From assembly GCA_027186245.1 (NCBI GenBank), contig CP114482.1, positions 10,745,209 through 10,809,208 of the forward strand: DNA of 64,000 nucleotides. The letters are read 5' to 3'. The position numbers and the translations under genes are program-made. Of this stretch, positions 24,001 to 37,446 are shown in pieces. This DNA comes from Coriaria nepalensis. Taxonomy: Eukaryota > Streptophyta > Magnoliopsida > Cucurbitales > Coriariaceae. The notes beneath the pieces are model-generated. The model saw only the letters and a program-made list of their open reading frames with translations, did not search any database and was not told where the DNA came from. Within the stretch, counting starts at the first letter, position 1, and each line of letters starts with the position of its first letter.

Positions 24001-25697
24001 TTTTGCATTTAAAACGCGACTTCCATGCATAACTTGGAATTGATCTATTGATGGCAACTATGCATTTTTTAGCCATAAAGTCATAGTTTTGCCTCTCTTT
24101 TAGTCAGTAAATCATTCTAAAACACTTCGGATGAAATTCGGTATTTAAACATGACTTTCGTGCATAACTTGCAATTGATCTATTATAGGCAACAATGCAT
24201 TTGTTTAGCCTTAAAGTCATGTCACTGAGTCTCTTCTAGTCATTAAATCATTCTAAATTAATTCGAACGAATTCTATTTTCGCCCTTCGAACATTATTTT
24301 CTTACATAACTTGCAATTAATCTACTGAATACAACAATGCATTATTTTAGCTTTTGAAAGCATATCACTCAGTCTTTTCAATCATTAAATTATTTGAAGG
24401 CACTTCGAACCAATTCTATTTTTGTTTTTTAAACACGACTTTCATGCATAACTTGCACTTGATCTACTGAAGGCAGTTAACTATGCATTTTTTAGCCATA
24501 AAGTCATAGTTTTGCGTCTCTTTTAGTCAGTAAATCATTCTAAATCACTTCGGATGAAATTTGGCATTTAAACATGACTTTCGTGCATAACTTGCAATTG
24601 ATCTATTATAGGCAACAATGCATTTGTTTAGCCTTAAAGTCATGTCATTGAGTCTCTTCTAGTCATTAAATCATGCTGAATTAATTCGAACAAATTCTGT
24701 TTTCGCCCTTCCAACATTATTTTCTTACATAACTTAAAATTAATCTACTGAATACAACAATGCATTATTTTACCATTAAAAAGCATATCACTCAGAGTTT
24801 TCAATCATTAAATTGTTTGAAGGCACTTCGAACCAATTCTATTTTTGTTTTTTAAACACGACTTTCATTCATAACTTGCACTTAATCTATTGAAGGCAAC
24901 TATTCATTTTTTAGCCTTAAAGTCATATTATTGCGTCTCTTTTAGTCATTAAATCATTCTAAATCACTTCGAACGAAATTCGGACTTTAAACATGACTTT
25001 CGTGCGTAACTTGTAGTTGATCTATTGAAGGCAACAATGCATTTGGTCAGCCTTAAAGTCATGTCACTGAGTCTCTTCTAGTAATTAAATCATTCTAAAT
25101 TAATTCGAATGAATTCTATTTTTGCCCTTCAAACATTATTTTCTGACATAACTTGTAATTAATCTATTCAAGACAACAATGCATTATTTTACCATTAAAA
25201 AGCATATCACTCAGTGTTTTCAATCATTAAATTGTTTGAAGGCACTTCGAACCAATTCTATTTTTGTTTTTTAAACACGACTTTCATGCATAACTTGCAC
25301 TTAATCTATTGAAGGAAACTATTCATTTTTTATCCTTAAAGTCATATTATTGCGTCTCTTTTAGTCAGTAAATAATTCTAAATCACTTCGAACGAAATTC
25401 GGCCATTAAACATGACTTTTGTGCATAACTTGCAGTTGATCTTTTATAGGCAACAATGCATTTGTTTAGCCTTAAAGTCATGTCACTGAGTCTCTTCTAG
25501 TCATTAAATCATTCTAAATTAATTCGAATGAATTCTATTTTTGCCCTTCAAACAATATTTTCTTACATAACTTGTAATTAATCTATTGAAGACAACAATG
25601 CATTATTTTAGCATTAAAAAGCATATCACTCAGTGTTTTCAATCATTAAATTGTTTGAAGGCACTTCGAACCAATTCTATTTTTGTTTTTTAAACAC
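21079..25697 (+). repeat. 11-trimer block, copy 1 (4619 bp)
   Basis: Eleven trimers with anchors 21089, 21512, 21931, 22350, 22769, 23192, 23609, 24028, 24447, 24870 and 25289. The internal plan is a four-trimer unit (GTTA type, CCTGCATAAC type, CTTACAATTG type, ACTTCCATGC type) given twice (21079-22758 and 22759-24436), then GTTA, CATTCATAAC and GGAAACTATTC types. Rare tags such as ATTAATCAAATGAAG at 21805 and 23485, and TTCTGACATAAC near 25142, are shared with copy 2. A 2-bp deletion (AAAGCATCACTC near 23521) is private to this copy. Confidence 0.9.
21118..21121 (+). repeat. GTTA insertion marker in monomer A (one of nine)
   Basis: GGCAACTATGC becomes GGCAGTTAACTATGC, which also creates a GTTAAC (HpaI) site. 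The insertion is at 19436, 20277, 21118, 22798, 24476, 25737, 27417, 29097 and 30358, and nowhere else that I found. It is confined to 19.4-30.4 kb and so defines one amplified lineage. It explains why the steps there are 423 bp and the multi-trimer periods exceed multiples of 419. Confidence 0.85.
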
Positions 25698-28600
25698 GAC
25701 TTTCATGCATAACTTGCACTTGATCTACTGAAGGCAGTTAACTATGCATTTTTTAGCCATAAAGTCATAGTTTTGCGTCTCTTTTAGTCAGTAAATCATT
25801 CTAAATCACTTCGGATGAAATTTGGCATTTAAACATGACTTTCGTGCATAACTTGCAATTGATCTATTATAGGCAACAATGCATTTGTTTAGCCTTAAAG
25901 TCATGTCATTGAGTCTCTTCTAGTCATTAAATCATGCTGAATTAATTCGAACGAATTCTGTTTTCGCCCTTCCAACATTATTTTCTTACATAACTTAAAA
26001 TTAATCTACTGAATACAACAATGCATTATTTGACCATTAAAAAGCATATCACTCAGCGTTTTCAATCATTAAATTGTTTGAAGGCACTTCGAACCAATTC
26101 TATTTTTGTTTTTTAAACACGACTTTCCTGCATAACTTGCACTTAATCTATTGAAGGCAACTATTCATTTTTTAGCCTTAAAGTCATATTATTGCGTCTC
26201 TTTTAGTCATTAAATCATTCTAAATCACTTCGAACGAAATTCGGACTTTAAACATGACTTTCGTGCGTAACTTGTACTTGATCTATTGAAGGCAACAATG
26301 CATTTGGTCAGCCTTAAAGTCATGTCACTGAGTCTCTTCTAGTCATTAAATCATTCTAAATTAATTCGAATGAATTCTATTTTTGCCCTTCAAACATTAT
26401 TTTCTTACATAACTTGTAATTAATCAAATGAAGACAACAATGCATTATTTTACAATTAAAAAGCATATCACTCAGTATTTTCATTCATTAAATTGTTTGA
26501 AGGCACTTCGAACTAATTCTCTTTTTGCATTTAAAACGCGACTTTCATGCATAACTTACAATTGATCTATTGATGGCAACTACGCATTTTTTAGCCATAA
26601 AGTCATAGTTTTGCGTCTCTTTTAGTCAGTAAATCATTCTAAATCACTTCGTATGAAATTCGGCATTTAAACATAACTTTCGTGCATAACTTGCAATTGA
26701 TCTATTATAGGCAACAATGCATTTGTTTAGCCTTAAAGTCATGTCACTGAGTCTCTTCTAGTTATTAAATCATTCTAAATTAATTCGAACGAATTCTATT
26801 TTCGCCCTTCGAACATTATTTTCTTACATAACTTGCAATTAATCTACTGAATACAACAATGCATTATTTTAGCATTTGAAAGCATATCACTCAGTCTTTT
26901 CAATCATTAAATTGTTTGAAGGCACTTCGAACCAATTCTCTTTTTGCATTTAAAACGCGACTTCCATGCATAACTTGGAATTGATCTATTGATGGCAACT
27001 ATGCATTTTTTAGCCATAAAGTCATAGTTTTGCCTCTCTTTTAGTCAGTAAATCATTCTAAAACACTTCGGATGAAATTCGGTATTTAAACATGACTTTC
27101 GTGCATAACTTGCAATTGATCTATTATAGGCAACAATGCATTTGTTTAGCCTTAAAGTCATGTCACTGAGTCTCTTCTAGTCATTAAATCATTCTAAATT
27201 AATTCGAACGAATTCTATTTTCGCCCTTCGAACATTATTTTCTTACATAACTTGTAATTAATCTATTGAAGACAACAATGCATTATTTTAGCATTAAAAA
27301 GCATATCACTCAGTGTTTTCAATCATTAAATTGTTTGAAGGCACTTCGAACCAATTCTATTTTTGTTTTTTAAACACGACTTTCATGCATAACTTGCACT
27401 TGATCTACTGAAGGCAGTTAACTATGCATTTTTTAGCCATAAAGTAATAGTTTTGCGTCTCTTTTAGTCAGTAAATCATTCTAAATCACTTCGGATGAAA
27501 TTTGGCATTTAAACATGACTTTCGTGCATAACTTGCAATTGATCTATTATAGGCAACAATGCATTTGTTTAGCCTTAAAGTCATGTCATTGAGTCTCTTC
27601 TAGTCATTAAATCATGCTGAATTAATTCGAACGAATTCTGTTTTCGCCCTTCCAACATTATTTTCTTACATAACTTAAAATTAATCTACTGAATACAACA
27701 ATGCATTATTTGACCATTAAAAAGCATATCACTCAGCGTTTTCAATCATTAAATTGTTTGAAGGCACTTCGAACCAATTCTATTTTTGTTTTTTAAACAC
27801 GACTTTCCTGCATAACTTGCACTTAATCTATTGAAGGCAACTATTCATTTTTTAGCCTTAAAGTCATATTATTGCGTCTCTTTTAGTCATTAAATCATTC
27901 TAAATCACTTCGAACGAAATTCGGACTTTAAACATGACTTTCGTGCGTAACTTGTAGTTGATCTATTGAAGGCAACAATGCATTTGGTCAGCCTTAAAGT
28001 CATGTCACTGAGTCTCTTCTAGTCATTAAATCATTCTAAATTAATTCGAATGAATTCTATTTTTGCCCTTCAAACATTATTTTCTTACATAACTTGTAAT
28101 TAATCAAATGAAGACAACAATGCATTATTTTACCATTAAAAAGCATATCACTCAGTGTTTTCATTCATTAAATTGTTTGAAGGCACTTCGAACTAATTCT
28201 CTTTTTGCATTTAAAACGCGACTTTCATGCATAACTTACAATTGATCTATTGATGGCAACTATGCATTTTTTAGCCATAAAGTCATAGTTTTGCGTCTCT
28301 TTTAGTCAGTAAATCATTCTAAATCACTTCGTATGAAATTCGGCATTTAAACATAACTTTCGTGCATAACTTGCAATTGATCTATTATAGGCAACAATGC
28401 ATTTGTTTAGCCTTAAAGTCATGTCACTGAGTCTCTTCTAGTCATTAAATCATTCTAAATTAATTCGAACGAATTCTATTTTCGCCCTTCGAACATTATT
28501 TTCTTACATAACTTGCAATTAATCTACTGAATACAACAATGCATTATTTTAGCATTTGAAAGCATATCACTCAGTCTTTTCAATCATTAAATTGTTTGAA

Positions 28601-30318
28601 GGCACTTCGAACCAATTCTCTTTTTGCATTTAAAACGCGACTTCCATGCATAACTTGGAATTGATCTATTGATGGCAACTATGCATTTTTTAGCCATAAA
28701 GTCATAGTTTTGCCTCTCTTTTAGTCAGTAAATCATTCTAAAACACTTCGGATGAAATTCGGTATTTAAACATGACTTTCGTGCATAACTTGCAATTGAT
28801 CTATTATAGGCAACAATGCATTTGTTTAGCCTTAAAGTCATGTCACTGAGTCTCTTCTAGTCATTAAATCATTCTAAATTAATTCGAACGAATTCTATTT
28901 TCGCCCTTCGAACATTATTTTCTTACATAACTTGCAATTAATCTACTGAATACAACAATGCATTATTTTAGCTTTTGAAAGCATATCACTCAGTCTTTTC
29001 AATCATTAAATTATTTGAAGGCACTTCGAACCAATTCTATTTTTGTTTTTTAAACACGACTTTCATGCATAACTTGCACTTGATCTACTGAAGGCAGTTA
29101 ACTATGCATTTTTTAGCCATAAAGTCATAGTTTTGCGTCTCTTTTAGTCAGTAAATCATTCTAAATCACTTCGGATGAAATTTGGCATTTAAACATGACT
29201 TTCGTGCATAACTTGCAATTGATCTATTATAGGCAACAATGCATTTGTTTAGCCTTAAAGTCATGTCATTGAGTCTCTTCTAGTCATTAAATCATGCTGA
29301 ATTAATTCGAACAAATTCTGTTTTCGCCCTTCCAACATTATTTTCTTACATAACTTAAAATTAATCTACTGAATACAACAATGCATTATTTTACCATTAA
29401 AAAGCATATCACTCAGAGTTTTCAATCATTAAATTGTTTGAAGGCACTTCGAACCAATTCTATTTTTGTTTTTTAAACACGACTTTCATTCATAACTTGC
29501 ACTTAATCTATTGAAGGCAACTATTCATTTTTTAGCCTTAAAGTCATATTATTGCGTCTCTTTTAGTCATTAAATCATTCTAAATCACTTCGAACGAAAT
29601 TCGGACTTTAAACATGACTTTCGTGCGTAACTTGTAGTTGATCTATTGAAGGCAACAATGCATTTGGTCAGCCTTAAAGTCATGTCACTGAGTCTCTTCT
29701 AGTAATTAAATCATTCTAAATTAATTCGAATGAATTCTATTTTTGCCCTTCAAACATTATTTTCTGACATAACTTGTAATTAATCTATTCAAGACAACAA
29801 TGCATTATTTTACCATTAAAAAGCATATCACTCAGTGTTTTCAATCATTAAATTGTTTGAAGGCACTTCGAACCAATTCTATTTTTGTTTTTTAAACACG
29901 ACTTTCATGCATAACTTGCACTTAATCTATTGAAGGAAACTATTCATTTTTTATCCTTAAAGTCATATTATTGCGTCTCTTTTAGTCAGTAAATAATTCT
30001 AAATCACTTCGAACGAAATTCGGCCATTAAACATGACTTTTGTGCATAACTTGCAGTTGATCTTTTATAGGCAACAATGCATTTGTTTAGCCTTAAAGTC
30101 ATGTCACTGAGTCTCTTCTAGTCATTAAATCATTCTAAATTAATTCGAATGAATTCTATTTTTGCCCTTCAAACAATATTTTCTTACATAACTTGTAATT
30201 AATCTATTGAAGACAACAATGCATTATTTTAGCATTAAAAAGCATATCACTCAGTGTTTTCAATCATTAAATTGTTTGAAGGCACTTCGAACAAATTCTA
30301 TTTTTGTTTTTTAAACAC
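25698..30318 (+). repeat. 11-trimer block, copy 2 (4621 bp)
   Basis: The same eleven trimer types follow in the same order: anchors 25708, 26131, 26550, 26969, 27388, 27811, 28230, 28649, 29068, 29491 and 29910. Nearly all rare tags of copy 1 are present, including ATTAATCAAATGAAG at 26424 and 28104 and TTCTGACATAAC near 29762. Private changes include CTACGCAT near 26580, TAGTTATTAAATC near 26760 and AAAGTAATAG near 27443. One whole C monomer near 27245-27386 has a different type from copy 1 (see findings). A third block seems to start at 30319 with another GTTA trimer but diverges at once. Confidence 0.9.
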
Positions 30319-33300
30319 GACTTTCATGCATAACTTGCACTTGATCTATTGAAGGCAGTTAACTATGCATTTTTTAGCCATAAAATCATAGTTTTGCGTC
30401 TCTTTTAGTCAGTAAATCATTCTAAATCACTTCGGATGAAATTTGGCATTTAAACATGACTTTCGTGCATAACTTGCAATTGATCTATTATAGGCAACAA
30501 TGGATTTGTTTAGCCTTAAAGTCATGTCACTGAGTCTCTTCTAGTCATTAAATCATTCTAAATTAATTCGAACGAATTCTATTTTCGCCCTTCGAACATT
30601 ATTTTCTTACATAACTTGCAATTAATCTACTGAATACAACAATGCATTATTTTAGTATTAAAAAGCATATCACTCATTGTTTTCAATCATTACATTGTTT
30701 GAAGGCACTTCGAACCAATTCTCTTTTTGCGTTTAAAACGCGACTTTCATGCATAACTTGCAATTGATCTATTGATGGCAACTATGCATTTTTTAGCCAT
30801 AATGTCATAGTTTTGCGTCTCTTTTAGTCAGTAAATCATTCTAAATCACTTCGGATGAAATTCGGCATTTAAACATGACTTTCATTTATAACATGCAATT
30901 GATCTATTATAGGCAACAATGGATTTGTTTAGCCTTAGAGTCATGTCACTGAGTCTCTTCTAGTCATTAAATCATTCTAAATTAATTCGAACGAATTCTA
31001 TTTTCGCCCTTCGAACATTATTTTCTTATATAACTTGCAATTTATCTACTGAATACAACAATGCATTATTTTAGCATTTAAAAGCATATCACTCAGTCTT
31101 TTCAATCATTAAATTGTTTGAAGGCACTTCGAACCTATTCTATTTTTGTATTTAAAACACGACTTTCATGCATAACTTGCACTTGATCTATTGAAGGCAA
31201 CTATTCATATTTTAGCCGTAAAGTCATATTATTGCGTCTCTTTACGTCATTAAATCATTCTAAATCACTTCGAACGAAATTCGGACTTTAAACATGACTT
31301 TCGTGCATAACTTGCAGTTGATCATTTGAAGGCAACAATGCATTTGTTTAGCCTTAAAGTCATGTCACTGAGTCTCTTCTAGTAATTAAATCATTCCAAA
31401 TTAATTCGAATGAATTCTATTTTCGCCCTTCGAACATTATTTTCTTATATAATTTGCAATTAATCTACTGAATAAAACAATGCATTATTTTAGCATTTAA
31501 AAGCATATCACTCAGTCTTTTCATATATTAAATTGTTTGAAGGCACTTCGAACCTATTCTATTTTTGTATTTAAAACACGAAATTCATGCATAACTTGCA
31601 CTTGATCTATTGAAGGCACCTATTCAATTTTTAGCCTTAAAGTCATATTATTGCGTCTCTTTAAGTCAGTAAATAATTCTAAATCACTTCGAACGAATTT
31701 CGTCCTTTAAACATGACTTTTGTGAATAACTTGCAGTTGATCTATTATAGGCAACAATGCATTTGTTTAGCCTTAAAGTCATGTCACTGAGTCTCTTCTA
31801 GTAATTAAATCATTCTAAATTAATTCGAATGAATTCTATTTTTGCCCTTCAAACATTATTTTCTTACATAACTTCTAATTAATCTATTAAAGACAACAAT
31901 GCATTATTTTACCATTAAAAAGCATATCACTCAGTGTTTTCATTCATTAAATTGTTTGAAGGCACTTCGAACCAATTCTCTTTTTGCATTTAAAACGCGA
32001 CTTTCATCCATAACTTGGAATTGATCTATTGATGGCAACTATGCATTTTTTAGCGATAAAGTCATAGTTTTGCATCTCTTTTAGTCAGTAAATAATTCTA
32101 AATCACTTCGAACGAAATTCGTCCTTTAAACATGACTTCCGTGCATAACTTGCAGTCATCTATTACAGGCAACAATGCTTTTGTTTAGCCTTAAAGTCAT
32201 GTCACTGAGTCTCTTCTAGACATTAAATCATTCTAAATTAATTGGAACGAATTCTATTTTCGCCCTTCAAACACTATTTTCTTACGTAACTTAAAATTAA
32301 TCTACTAAACACAACAATGCATTATATTAGCATTAAAAAGCATATCACTCAGTGTTTTCAATCATTAAATTGTTTGAAGGCACTTCGAACCAATTCTATT
32401 TTTGTTTTTAAAACACGACTTTCATGCATAACTTGCACTTGATCTATTGAAGGCAACTATTCATCTTTTAGCCTTAAAGTCATATTATTGCGTCTCTTTT
32501 AGTCATTAAATCATTCTAAATCACTTCGAACGAAATTCTGACTTTAAACATGACTTTCGTGCATAACTTGCAGTTGATCTATTATAGGTAACAATGGATT
32601 TGTTTAGCCTTAAAGTCATGTCACTGAGTCTCTTCTAGCCATTAAATCATTCTAAATTAATTCGAACGAATTCTATTTTCGCCCTTCGAACATTATTTTC
32701 TTATATAACTTGCAATTTATCTACTGAATACAACAATGCATTATTGTAGCATTTAAAAGCATATCACTCGGTCTTTTCAATCATTAAATTGTTTGAAGGC
32801 ACTTCGAACCTATTCCATTTTTGTACTTAAAACACGACTTTCCTGCATAACTTGCACTTGATCTATTGAAGGCAACTATTCAATTTTTAGCCTTAAAGTC
32901 ATATTATTGCGTCTCTTTAAGTCAGTAAATAATTCTGAATCACTTCAAACGAAATTCGTCCTTTAAACATGACTTTTGTGCATAACTTGCAGTTGATCTA
33001 TTATAGGCAACAATGCATTTGTTTTAGCCTTAAAGTCATGTCACTGAGTCTCTTCTAGTCATTAAATCATTCTAAATTAATTCGAATGAATTCTATTTTT
33101 GCCCTTCAAACATTATTTTCTTACATAACTTGTAATTAATCTATTGAAGACAACAATGCATTATTTTACCATTAAAAAGCATATCACTCAGTGTTTTCAA
33201 TCATTACATTGTCTGAAGGCACTTCGAACCAATTCTCTTTTTGCATTTAAAACGCGACTTTCATGCATAACTTACAATTGATCTATTGATGGCAACTATG

Positions 33301-36300
33301 CATTTTTTAGCCTTAAAGTCATATTTTTGCGTCTCTTTTAGTCAATAAATCATTCTAAATCACTTCGTATGAAATTCGGCATTTAAACATGACTTTCATG
33401 CATAACTTGCAATTGATCTATTATAGGCAACAATGCATTTGTTTAGCCTTAAAGTCATGTCACCGAGTCTCTTCTAGTCATTAAATCATTCTAAATTAAT
33501 TCGAACGAATTCTATTTTCGCCCTTCGAACATTATTTTCTAATATAATTTGCAATTAATCTACTGAATACAACAATGCACTATTTTAGCATTTAAAAGCA
33601 TATCACTCAGTCTTTTCATACATTAAATTGTTTGAAGGCACTTCGAACCTATTCTATTTTTGTATTTAAAACACGAATTTCATGCATAACTTGCACTTGA
33701 TCTATTGAAGGCACCAATTCAATTTTTAGCCTTAAAGTCATATTATTGCGTCTCTTTAAGTCAGTAAATCATTCTAAATCACTTCGTATGAAATTCGTCC
33801 TTTAAACATGACTTTTGTGAATAACTTGCAGTTGATCTATTATAGGCAACAATGCATTTGTTTAGCCTTAAAGTCATGTCACTGAGTCTCTTCTAGTAAT
33901 TAAATCATTCTAAATTAATTCGAATGAATTCTATTTTGGCCCTTCAAACATTATTTTCTTACATAACTTGTAATTAATCTATTGAATACAACAATGCATT
34001 AGTTTAGCATTTAAAAGCATATCACTCAGTCTTTTCAATCATTAAATTGTTTGAAGGCACTTCGAACCTATTCTATTTTTGTATTTAAAACACGACTTTC
34101 ATGCATAACTTGCACTTGATCTATTGAAGGCAACTATTCAATTTTTAGCCTTAAAGTCATATTATTGCGTCTCTTTAAGGCAGTAAATAATTCTAAATCA
34201 CTTCGACCGAAATTTGTCCTTTAAACATGACTTTTGTGCATAACTTGCAGTTGATCTATTATAGGCAACAACGCATTTGTTTAGCCTTAAAGTCATGTCA
34301 CTGATTCTCTTCTAGTAATTAAATGATTCTAAATTAATTCGAATGAATTCTATTTTTGCCCTTCAAACATTATTTTCTTACATAACTTGCAATTAATCTA
34401 CTGAATACAACAGTGTATTATTTTAGCATTAAAAAGCATATCACTCAGTGTTTTCAATCATTACATTGTTTGAAGGCACTTCGAACTTATTCTATTTTTG
34501 TTTTTAAAACACGACTTTCATGCATAACTTGCAATTGATCTAGTGATGGCAACTATGCATTTTTTAGCCTTAAAGTCATATTTTTGCGTCTCTTTTAGTC
34601 AGTAAATCATTCTAAATCACTTCGAATGAAATTAAGCCTTTAAACATGACTTTCGTGCATAACTTGCAATTGATCTATTATAGGCAACAATGCATTTCTT
34701 TAGCCTTAAAGTCATGTCACTGAGTCTCTTCTAGTCATTAAATCATTCTAAATTAATATGAACGAATTCTATTTTCGCCCTTCGAACATTATTTTCTTAC
34801 ATAACTTGCAATTAATCTACTGAATACAACAATGCATTATTTTAGCATTTAAAAGCATATCACTCAGTCTTTTCAATCATTAAATTGTTTGAAGGCACTT
34901 CGAACTTATTCTATTTTTGTTTTTAAAACACGACTTTCATGCATAACTTGCACTTGATCTATTGATGGCAACTATGCATTTTTTTAGCCTTAAAGTCATA
35001 TTTTTGCGTCACTTTCAGTCAGTAAATAATTCTAAATCACTTCGAACGAAATTCGTCCTTTAAACATGACTTCCGTGCATAACCTGCAGTTGATCTATTA
35101 TAGGCAACAATGCATTTGTTTAGCCTTAAAGTCATGTCACTGTGTCTCTTCTTGTCATTAAATCATTCTAAATTAATTCGAACGAATTCTATTTTCGCCC
35201 TTCAAACATTATTTTCTTACATAACTTAAAATTAATCTACTAAAGACAACAATGCATTATTTTAGCTTTAAAAATCATATCACTCAGTTTTTTCTATCAT
35301 TAAATTGTTTGGAGGTACTTCGAACCAATTCTATTTTTGTTTTTAAAACACGACTTTCATGCATAACTTGCACTTGATCAATTGAAGGCAACTATTCAAT
35401 TTTTAGCCTGAAAGTCATATTATTGCGTCTCTTTTAGTCATTAAATCATTCTAAATCACTTCGAACGAAATTCGGACTTTAAACGTGACATTCGTTCATA
35501 ACTTGCAGTTGATCTATTGAAGGCAACAATGCATTTGTTTAGCCTTATAGTCATGTCACTGTGTCTCTTCTAGTCATTAAATCATTCTAAATTAATTCGA
35601 ATGAATTCTATTTTTGCCCTTCAAACATTATTTTCTTACATAACTTGTAATTAATCTATTGAAGACAACAATTCATTATTTTACCATTAAAAAGCATATC
35701 ACTCAGTGTTTTCATTCATTAAATTGTTTGAAGGCACTTCGAACCAATTCTCTTTTTGCATTTAAAACGCGACTTTCATGCATAACTTGCAATTGATCTA
35801 TTGATGGCAACTATGCATTTTTTAGCCAGAAAGTATAGTTTTGCGTCTCTTTTAGTCAGTAAATCATTCTAAATCACTTCGTATGAAATTCGGCATTTAA
35901 ACATGACTTTCGTGCATAACTTGCAATTGATCTATTATAGGCAACAATGCATTTGTCTAGCCTTAAAGTCATGTCACTGAGTCTCTTCTAGTCATTAAAT
36001 CATTCTAAATTAATTCGAATGAATTCTATTTTCGCCCTTCGAACATTATTTTCTTATCTAACTTGCAATTAATCTACTGAATACAACAATGCATTATTTT
36101 AGCATTTAAAAGCATATCACTCAGTCTTTTCAATCATTAAATTGTTTGAAGGCACTTCGAACCTATTCTATTTTTGTATTTAAAACACGACTTTCATGCA
36201 TAACTTGCATTTGATCTATTGAAGGCAACTATTCAATTTTTAGCCTTAAAGTCATATTATTGCGTCTCTTTAAGGCAGTAAATAATTCTAAATCACTTCG

Positions 36301-37446
36301 ACCGAAATTCGTCCTTTAAACATGACTTTTGTGCATAACTTGCAGTTGATCTATTATAGGCAACAATGCATTTGTTTAGCCTTAAAGTCATGTCACTGAT
36401 TCTCTTCTAGTAATTAAATAATTCTAAATTAATTCGAATGAATTCTATTTTTGCCCTTCAAACATTATTTTCTTACATAACTTGCAATTAATCTACTGAA
36501 TACAACAATGTATTATTTTAGCATTAAAAAGCATATCACTCAGTGTTTTCAATCATTACATTGTTTGAAGGCACTTCGAACTTATTCTATTTTTGTTTTT
36601 AAAACACGACTTTCATGCATAACTTGCACTTGATCTATTGATGGCAACTATGCATTTTTTTAGCCTTAAAGTCATATTTTTGCGTCACTTTTAGTCAGTA
36701 AATAATTCTAAATCACTTCGAACGAAAGTCGTCCTTTAAACATGACTTCCGTGCATAACCTGCAGTTGATCTATTATAGGCAACAATGCATTTGTTTAGC
36801 CTTAAAGTCATGTCACTGAGTCTCTTCTAGTCATTAAATCATTCTAAATTAACTCGAACGAATTCTATTTTCGCCCTTCAAACATTATTTTCTTACATAA
36901 CTTAAAATTAATCTACTAAAGACAACAATGCATTATTTTAGCTTTAAAAAGCATATCACTCAGTGTTTTCAATCATTAAATTGTTTGAAGGTACTTCGAA
37001 CCAATTCTATTTTTGTTTTTAAAACATGACTTTCATGCATAACTTGCACTTGATCTATTGACGGCAACTATTCAATTTTTAGCCTGAAAGTCATATTATT
37101 GCGTCTCTTTTAGTCATTAAATCATTCTAAATCACTTCGAACGAAATTCGGACTTTAAACTTGACTTTCGTGCATAACTTGCAGTTGATCTATTGAAGGC
37201 AACAATGCATTTGTTTAGCCTTATAGTCATGTCACTGAGTCTCTTCTGGTCATTAAATCATTCTAAATTAATTTGAACGAATTCTATTTTCGCCCTTCAA
37301 ACATTATTTTCTTACATAACTTAAAATTAATCTACTAAAGACAACAATGCATTATTTTAGCTTTAAAAAGCATATCACTCAGTGTTTTCAATCATTAAAT
37401 TGTTTGAAGGCACTTCGAACCAATTCTATTTTTGTTTTTAAAACAT
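30319..37446 (+). repeat. Divergent trimer stretch with an imperfect duplication, region III
   Basis: Seventeen trimers that differ from each other more than those on either side, with new C-ends GTATTTAAAACACGAC and GTTTTTAAAACACGAC. Within it, 34.09-35.7 kb and 36.19-37.3 kb share rare tags: TTTAAGGCAGTAAATAATTC with CTTCGACCG, GCGTCACTTT, CGTGCATAACCTGCAG and TTTTTAGCCTGAAAG. The offset is 2095 bp for the first tags and 1676 bp for the later ones, because the second copy lacks the trimer with anchor 34523. That looks like clean loss of one 419-bp unit. No gene or insertion is present. Confidence 0.8.
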
